Below the pieces are notes generated by a model. It was not told the DNA's origin and made no database searches. It was given only the letters and a program-made list of their open reading frames with translations. From Stramonita haemastoma (lineage: Eukaryota; Mollusca; Gastropoda; Neogastropoda; Muricidae), in NCBI GenBank assembly GCA_030674155.1, contig CM060335.1, positions 52,990,861 to 53,054,860 of the forward strand: 64,000 bases of DNA, in the 5' to 3' direction. The first letter of the stretch is position 1. Every line of letters starts with the position of its first letter. This document shows positions 56,803 through 64,000 of this stretch, in pieces. The position numbers and the translations under genes were made by a program.

Positions 56803-57741
56803 CAAAAATAAAACCCCGAAAAACAAACGCAACAATACATATGATAATACCAATCTCCACTGAGAGGAAATAACATATACACTAACAAACATTCAAACTA
56901 ACCAAAAAACTAATAAACAAACCAAAGCAACAGAGAACCAAACAAACATAATGAACGAAAAAAAACACCAAGCAAAACAAAACTAAAGCAAAAAACAAAC
57001 AAAAAACAAGCAAACAAACAAACACAACCCCCCCAAAAAAACACACACAAAAAAACCCCACACACTCAAAAAAGAAAAAAATTTGGAGGGGGGGGTGGGA
57101 ACGGGTGGGGAGGGGGTATCAAGAGGAAGGGGGAAAACACAAACAACAACCAGAAGAATTATAATAATGATTTATGATTATATTTCATAAATAAAAAACC
57201 CTACACATATGAACAAAAACAAACAAACAAACATTCAAACAAACAAACAAAAAACAAACAAAACACAACAAAAAACATACACAACAACAACCAGAACAAA
57301 AAAGTAAGGCCTTTCCACTTATCAAAATAATATAAATATAATAGTGCTAATAGTCTCATTAGTATAATTAATAAAATAAAATAAAAATTAAATATTTATC
57401 CTGAAACTATTAAACTGGGTAAGTGAAAAAAAAAAAAAAAATCCAATCTAGTCGTCAAATCAGTGGTTTGGTTTTCTCCTTGTGAATTTGCAGAATATAC
57501 ACGTGTTTACATACATCACTTATTCCCTATCCTGTTCAAAATTAAATTATATATTAAAAAAAATACAAAAAAACAACAACCCTTTCTCCACCTTTTCCCC
57601 CTTCCACATACATATATAGCAAGCAAAGTGTAGCTTTTTCAGTCACAGTGAGCCACACGTGAAAGATTTTTCGGGGTTAGCAGAGAGTATCAATATCTTT
57701 AGTCTGTTCTAAGTATGGTTGATTGGATTGATGTGTAGTTC
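55188..57741 (-). mobile_element. Long 3'UTR of the minus-strand LINE
   Basis: From the stop codon at 57742 leftwards to the (ATTG)n tail at 55188-55210. The terminal 350 bp match the copies at 8650-9022. The middle is A-rich on the + strand, with CA (55640-55808 and 55895-55975), AAT (56030-56085) and AAAC repeats. A segment of about 580-700 bp is duplicated in tandem: CAGCTTATATCAAT (55988, 56585), AAGCAATTTATGTCA (56167, 56700) and GATAATACCCATC (56268, 56479, 56843). Confidence 0.65.
55640..55808. repeat. (CA)n microsatellite
   Basis: A CA tract of about 170 bp with CCCGTGCATCT in the middle, inside the LINE 3'UTR. Confidence 0.97.
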
Positions 57742-60550
57742 TTAAACATTTTTGCATAAGCGCATTAAGTGATTTTTCAGCTGATTTTTGAACTGATTTT
57801 TATTTTTGATACATTTTAAATGTTTTGGGAGCTTGTTCCATAAATCACTACCTGAATATAGGAAGCTTGTTTTGTAAAGATTGTTTCTGGGTCTGGGAAA
57901 TGTTAGTAGATGGTTATGCCTGTGCTCATTAATTTTGAATCTATTGGTGATCTTGGGAGGGGCATTTCCATTGACAACTTTTTGTACAAATAGAGCTTTA
58001 TTGAGATAAAGCCTGTTTTGAAATGTAAGAATATTTGTTAGCTTATAATCATTGATGGTTAGGGAGCTTGATTTTAATAGGACAAGTTTTAGCGCTCTTT
58101 TATATAATCGATGGATGAATTTCAAATTAGTTTCACTGCAGTTGTCCCAAAGAGATGAGGCATAGTCAACTATAGGCAAGATGTGTCCACAAAAAAAGAG
58201 TTTGCGTGAATGACTATCTAGAAAGTGTTTTATTTTTGATAGCTGACGTACCTTGTTTGTAAGACGTTTTCCTTGTGCCATCACATGGTCAGTCCAAGTA
58301 AGATTATTGTCGATAATTACACCCAGAATTTTGTGTGAGTCAACTTCTTCAATGATTTTTTGATCTATCAACAGAGGTTGAAATTTACTTTTCATTTTTT
58401 GCCTCTTTTGTCGTGCTAGTACGTACATACTTTTAGTTTTTTGAGCATTTAAGGACATATGGTTTAATTGAGTCCAAGTAATCAATTTGTTGATATTGTT
58501 TTGAAGTTTGAGTGTTAGTCTGTGGGGGTCAGTATCACTACAATAGAGGGATGTGTCATCAGCAAACATTTCACAGCTACAATCTAGAAATAAGGGTAAG
58601 TCATTTACATATATTGAGAACAAAAGAGGACCCAATATTGATCCTTGTGGTACTCCATATCTAATAGATACTAATTCTGATGTTTGATTATTTGCAGTTA
58701 CCAACTGCTGTCTATCTAACAAAAAACTTTTTAAAAGATTGATTATTTCGGAAGTTTACGCACTAGCAGGGAGTGATTAATTACATCAAATGCTTTTTCA
58801 AAGTCAACAAAAATTAGGCCTGTATAGTTATTTTCATTTATGTTGTGTAAGAGACTGTCTGTTAGTTGAGTTAGAGCTGTGTGACAAGAATAGTTTTTGC
58901 GAAAGCCTGACTGATCTTCATTTATTAGGTTGTTGTTAACAAAGTAGGAATATAAAGATTTTTGGATACGTTTTTCAATGGGTTTGGATAAGACCGATAG
59001 GATTGAAATTGGTCTGTAATTTGAAGGACAAGAAGAATCTCCAGATTTGTGGACTGGTATGACTTTTGCCTTTTTAAATATGAGAGGAATGTTGCTTTTA
59101 TCTATACACAAGTTATATAGATATGTCAGTGTTTCAGCTATAATAGGACCAGAAAGGTTCAATATTTTTCCATCCAGATTGTCAAGGTCACGTGTTCTGG
59201 AATTTTTTTTGAGAGATAGACTTTCCAACACGTCTTTAATTGTCATTGGCAATAATTCAACTGGGAATTTAATTTCTTTTGATTCAATATATTGTTCTAA
59301 GTATTGGAGATCATTTTCATTTGACTTATCACATGATATGATTTTAGTAGCGATGTTTGAGAAATGGGTGTTCAGTTCATCAGCTGTTATGTCTTTAACT
59401 GTCTTTTGGCTTTTTGATATAGGTCTATTACATAAAATATTGATGGCTTTCCATACCTGGCGAGAGTCGGTAGTTGTAATTAACAGTTTTTGAAAGTAAT
59501 CACGTTTTGATCTCCGTTTTAGTGAAGTTACTTTGTTTCTTTGCATTTTAAATTCTTCTTTTGTACCATGGGTTTTCAAATAGTCTCTTAAGCGCATTTC
59601 TGACTCTATGTCTTTTGTTATCCAAGGAGGTTTTATTTTTTCTTCAACTCTTTTTTTGATGAAGGGGGCATGCCTATCATACACTGAAATAAATGTGGTA
59701 ATCCAGAATTCTGCAGCTTCGTTGGGGTCTCTGATTTGATATATGTCTTGGAATGGCGAATTTATCAAGTCTGAAAGAAAGTCTTGTTCGTTGAAGTTAT
59801 TAAATTTTCTGTAAAAGATGGTTTTATGTCCTACTTTGGGAATTTTGACACGATGTTTAAACCAAGTTAAACACACAGCATTGTGATCACTGCATCCACA
59901 GGAGGGGGCACATACTTCTGCTATGTTTTGTTTTGTAGTAGTATAGATATGATCTATCAAAGTTCTAGAGTTATCTGTTATCCGAGTTGGTTTGTCTATT
60001 AGTTGTTCCAGGCCATGCATAGTAATGTTGTGACTCCATTTAGGCTTGGGTTTTAATAAGTCGATGTTAAAATCCCCAAGAATAATTGTTTCATAGTTTA
60101 AAAATGTCACTTCATCCATAAGAGAGTTGAATTTCTCAAACCAGTCTGTGGTTTCCGAAGGATTTCTGTATATGAATCCTATTAATATTGGATTATTGTG
60201 TTTTAATTTTATTTCAACCCAAATTGATTCAATGTCATAAACATCAAAGTTGTATAATCTTTTGCAACTCAGTGAAGAAGCGAAATATGTTAATAACCCA
60301 GTGGACTTGGGCTTGTGTGGATCCTGTCGAAAAATCTGATATCCTGGAATATTCATGCATGTGTCAGTTACGTGTGGTGAGAGTCGAGATTCAGCAAGGC
60401 AAAACAAATGAAATTGATTCTCATCATTGTGCAGTATGGTCGAAATATCATCTTTTTTGTTTGTTGCATTGTTGATATTCAGGTAGCCTACACGGAGGCC
60501 TTGCTTTGTGGGCCACTTGTCTAAAGTTAGAGACATGTTAAGATTGATTT

Positions 60551-60582
<32 letters not shown>

Positions 60583-60626
60583 AGATCTATCAAAATAAGA
60601 GACTTGATTATGAAATTTTTTGACAA
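57742..60626 (-). pseudogene. Jockey/CR1-type LINE ORF2, broken once
   Basis: Two minus-strand frames form one EN-RT protein. The first (60626 to 58743) carries the endonuclease: LRVGYLNINN, CLAESRLSPHV, GFIYRNPSE, ILGDFNIDLL, LIDHIY and CSDHNAVC. It then has the RT start: KVIPVHKSGD, NYRPISILSVLSKPIEKRI, DQSGFRKNYSCHTALTQL and FVDFEKAFDVINHSLL. The second (58722 to 57742) carries YGVPQGSILGPLLFSIYVND, MFADDTSLYC and the C-terminal half also seen at 9571-10190. A small deletion with frame change at about 58738-58745, between the FVDFEKAFD and VPQGSILGPLL motifs, separates them. A likely natural start is the Met of MSLTLDKWPTKQ near 60536. Everything else appears intact, so the lesion could be recent or an assembly error. 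Confidence 0.88.
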
Positions 60627-61182
60627 AATAAGCTATAGTTCAATTTCGAAAACTAAAATATAAACACAAATCAAAATCTGTAAGGAATGAATGTGTTATA
60701 ATAAACAACTTTTTAAATCCAGTCCTGTTTTTACATAAATCATATACTACAGTCATAAAAAAAAATAAAACATATAAATTGGGAAAAATATTTTAAGAAA
60801 AACTAAGATACAACAATTTTTGCTAAATCAGTATAACCAATCACACACTAAATTATTAATATGATACTAAACACAAAGAGATACAGTGACGAATAATAAT
60901 AGATGAAAAAGCAAACAAAATATAGTATGGCAGAGTTGGTTCAAAAACTCCAATCCACACTAGCCCTAGGCAACAACTGCCCTGTTGCAAGAGTCTCTGG
61001 ATCCGATATACCTGCTAGATGTAGAAGGCAATTTATCCACTCAAATGAGATATACACTGCAGCATGACATTGATCAACATTTGATGTTGGGGAGAAAAAA
61101 AAAAGAGAAAAAAAAAAAAGAAAAAAAAAAAGAAAAAAAAGAAAAAGAAAAAAGAAAGGGGGCTGGGGGCTGGGTGAAAGTA

Positions 61183-61190
<8 letters not shown>
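60627..61190. other. AT-rich spacer upstream of the LINE
   Basis: An (AT)n run lies at 60551-60572 just inside the reading frame. The spacer itself has A-rich runs (61096-61160) and no gene. Confidence 0.5.

Positions 61191-61193
<3 letters not shown>

Positions 61194-61243
<50 letters not shown>
61194..61243. repeat. (GA)n microsatellite
   Basis: A pure GA tract of about 50 bp. Confidence 0.98.
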
Positions 61244-61246
<3 letters not shown>

Positions 61247-61379
61247 CCATTCAAGCAATCATTTATCATCATGGGAACATTGCATTTAACATTTGGACAC
61301 CTGCACAAACACATTTGTAATTATATAGAACATTATACATGGGCTGTATGTTTGATGCGGGCTTGCAGGCAGACATTTA

Positions 61380-61747
61380 TCGCACGCATGCACACACACG
61401 CATGCACACACACACACACGTTCACATAATTATCATACACGTACACACGCAGTGCATACGCACAAGCAAGCACGCATGCTTACATACCAGGCAAGCACCC
61501 ACAAGCTCACCGGCATATCCACAGACACACAAACACGCACACATACGCACCACACACACACACACGCACGCACGCAATCACGCGCGCACGCACGCACATA
61601 CATACACACACACTCACGCATGCTTACATACACACAAACACACACACACACGTGGTGAAACATGCATATACATGTTCACTTACACATACACTCAAACACC
61701 ACATACACACACTCCCCCCCTCCCCTTCCCTCCACACATACTCACTG

Positions 61748-61790
<43 letters not shown>

Positions 61791-61812
61791 ACACACACAC
61801 ACACACACCACA
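61380..61812. repeat. (CA)n-rich degenerate region
   Basis: Mixed CACA, CGCA and CATA with unique interruptions, ending in a clean CA tract (61750-61812). Confidence 0.93.
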
Positions 61813-64000
61813 CTATTGGGTCAAGCAATGGAGTAGATCGGAAAGTATTTTCACAAGTGGCTGTGTAGCTGCCACGGAGTGTTGTCTCCCTAACACACTT
61901 GTGACATCTGAACACTGGGGGTTCCTTGGCTCGGGGATGGAGAAGTCTCTGTCCAGTAATAGACCTAGTGTGGTAGGCCTATTGTCGCTAGTCGCACTGT
62001 GGGGTGGGGCTGAAGTCGTTGTTTTGTTGAAGGCAGCCGATCGTGAATGTACACCTTTGGCTGCTTCAGCATAGCTTTTCATGTCTCTGGTCGTTATGTT
62101 GGGTCGGTAGTTTGTCACAGGCCTCACGGCTGGCGGCTGACTATGGTTTCCGGGGGAAACGGATATTTAGGGCAAGAGTTTTGTTACCCTGAGGACTGGG
62201 ATGGATGGGATCATCGTATAGCGCCTTTTTAGGCGCTCCAGTCCTGGTGAGAAAGGAGGGGGTGTTGTCGATAAGTACAACCCTCTCTTGACAGCAGGTT
62301 TCCCCAAGAGAAGCCCTCGACCGTGAAGCCTTGTCTCTCAGTGGATGTCATCCGAAGGGGGGGAGGATGGAGGAGGCCTGTAGAGCAGCATGGGGGAAGA
62401 TTTCTTTTAGCAGGTGGATCAGTTTTGTCCAATCTGCTTTTGTGACTGATCCTGCTTTACAGTCATTTATCCCCACGTGGAAGGTGACGTGCTGTATGTG
62501 TGGAGAGGGGCGGCGTGTTGACAGCCACTGACACAGGTGTTGTACTGTCAGGCCTGGTACTGACAGGTTGCAGACTTGCCGGCCCCCCACTGACATCTTT
62601 TTCTCGTCCACCCCTTTCAGCACTGAGTCACCTAACAACAAGGTGTTACACTCTACGGGGATTGTTTTTTGTTGGAGGGTTTTCAGGGGGCTGGAATGGG
62701 GGGTGTTTTCTTGGTGCTTTTGGGAATGAGAATTGGAGTGTGGGCTTTGATGGGTGTGGGAGTGTGTGCTGTCTGCTGTGATGTGTTTGTAAGTAGAGGC
62801 TGTTTGCTTGTGCTTTTGCGTGAAGTTGCTGAAGTGTTGTTGCTTGTCTGCTTTTGTGTGAGTGTGGGGTATGAAGAATTGTCAGTCGTGGTTTTGTCTG
62901 TGAGGAGAGCATATCTGTTGGATGTGTTTATGTTGTATTCTACCTCTGTGAGTTGTTCTGCAAGTGGTTCAGTATTGTTGTCTGTCTGACTGCTTGAGTG
63001 TTTTGTGTGTTTAGTTGCACTGAGTGTTTGTATCTGTTTCTTGGTGGTATTGTTGATGTTGTGTTGACTGTCTTTGAGTGATTGTAGTTTGGAGTTGATT
63101 TCTTTCAATTGATCTGTCTGGTATTCTTGGCTGTTTTGTAGTTCTGTTACTTGTTGTGAAACATCTCTTTTCATTGTTTTCATGGAGTTTTTTACTCTGG
63201 TTTCAGTGTCAGAGATGACCTGGCTGTTGTGTTTTGTTTCTTGACCTATTTGTGATATTTGTGTTTTGAGTGTGTGTATTTCTTTCTGCATGTTGGAGAT
63301 AGTGATGTTGGCTGCAATGAGTTGTTCGTGAAGCATTGTTATAATTTCTGTGTTGCTCTTTTGAGAGAGATTGCATGGTGCATTGCTTGTTTGTGTTGTG
63401 TTGACTGTTGTTGTGGGAGATGTTTTGGAGTGGGGAGTGGGTTGGTCGGAGGTAGAGGTGGGAGAGGGATGAGGCTGATGGTCACATGTGGAAGTGGAGG
63501 GGGAGGGGGGGGGGACTGAACTATACCTTGATCTTCGGTGGAAGAAGGGGTGGTGGGGGAGAGGGGCGGTGTTGCAGTTTCTTCCTCAGGTGGATGTGCA
63601 GCCGTTGAGGGAGGGGGTAGAGGATCAGCTGAGAGGTCAGAGGGAGGGAGGGAGGGGATGGTCCCGTTGTCATCAGTAGATGGAGGGGGTGATGTAGCCT
63701 GGTCAGGGGGGGAAGACGTGGGGGGTGTGGAGGGCATGGAGTGGGATGGATCCGCTGAGAGGTCTGAGGAAGGGTGAGAGGGGATGGTCACGTCATCAGT
63801 GGATGGAGGGGGTGATGTAGCCTGGTTGGGGGGTGAAGACGTGGGAGGTGTGGAGGGCATGGAGTGGGGTGGAGTGGAAGGGGAGGGTGTCAACTGAAGA
63901 AGGGGAGGAGAGTTGTTATCCCCCTCTGTTGTCTGGTCTGGCTGACATGGTTTGTCGTCAGGGGCGCTGTCTCGTATGGCCAGCGGAGCACACTGACAGC
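61813..64000 (-). pseudogene. Proline-rich/coiled-coil/SGNH-esterase ORF1-like gene, decayed
   Basis: Minus-strand reading frame entering from beyond the right edge. In order it shows: a proline-rich part (63893 to about 63420) with two tandem repeats of about 32-35 residues beginning SMPSTPPTSSPP; a coiled-coil stretch (EIHTLKTQISQIGQE, then MKRDVSQQVTELQN) from 63336 to about 63050; a polar linker; and an SGNH-hydrolase-like domain with LLLGDSVLKGVDEKK (62641, GDS nucleophile block), HVTFHVGINDC (Gly/Asn blocks) and DDPIHPSPQG (62200, Asp/His block). Defects are frame changes near 63390-63420, in a C-run near 62710 and near 62140, plus an in-frame TGA at 62346-62348 where a CGA codon would keep the frame. 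The tail SYAEAAKGV... ends at 61813. Esterase-type ORF1 proteins are known in CR1/L2-like LINEs. A retrotransposon-derived host gene is the alternative. Confidence 0.6.

Noticed and set aside
58660..58760. Two separate genes on the minus strand instead of one broken LINE ORF2
   Set aside because: The two frames carry consecutive RT motifs and the second starts in mid-domain, so a lesion in one gene explains them better.
59047..59493. A 148-codon plus-strand frame within the minus-strand LINE
   Set aside because: It overlaps the RT region antisense and shows no family features.

Overview
This window is repeat-dense nuclear DNA from an invertebrate. The best guess is a gastropod mollusc or another lophotrochozoan. 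That rests on several non-LTR retrotransposon lineages (an RTE-like element, a Jockey/CR1-type element and an RNase H-bearing element), several tRNA-headed SINE families, very long CA/GT, CT and CTGT microsatellites, and intron-style splice signals. Nothing looks bacterial, viral or organellar. No single-copy host gene is recognised with confidence, and the species is an inference.

Layout. 1-5222: a higher-order satellite with a repeat of about 1,015 bp built from three related submonomers, ending in a CA microsatellite. 5223-6110: unique DNA with a CCAAT/TATA promoter-like arrangement. 6110-10590: microsatellites, SINE fragments, an RNase H LINE remnant with a nested insertion, and remnants of a second LINE family. 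10601-13923: a full-length RTE-like LINE with an uninterrupted EN-RT protein and a matching target-site duplication. 13936-17075: SINE copies, a 72-bp minisatellite and GT repeats.

17075-46280 is the most unusual part. It is a mosaic of A/G-rich (polypurine on the + strand) blocks of 1-11 kb, alternating with short exon-like cassettes that carry 15-bp repeats (peptide LQDYx) and a constant 3' block. Both kinds of module are bounded by good splice signals on the + strand. Purine blocks end in CTG|GTGAGT and cassettes end in AATAAG|GTATGT. The cassettes and about 470 bp of downstream intron recur at least four times, and a 1.4-1.6 kb section containing a SINE recurs twice, so the locus grew by segmental tandem duplication. 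It may be a large gene or a lncRNA with reiterated exons. Coding capacity is uncertain because the frames are broken and the sequence is low in complexity.

46280-53290: CT/GT/CTGT microsatellites, a 23-bp minisatellite, a broken RTE-like LINE with a TAGA tail, another purine block, and an unusual 14-bp array of AGGTCA half-sites. 53290-64000: LINE 3' fragments, a nearly complete tRNA-headed SINE, a minus-strand Jockey/CR1-type LINE (ORF2 broken by a small lesion, long 3'UTR), and at the right edge a minus-strand proline-rich, coiled-coil and SGNH-esterase reading frame. That frame looks like a decayed LINE ORF1, possibly of the same lineage.

All calls were made by eye. Similarity statements come from direct comparison of copies inside the window, and family names come from recognised motifs, not from database searches.
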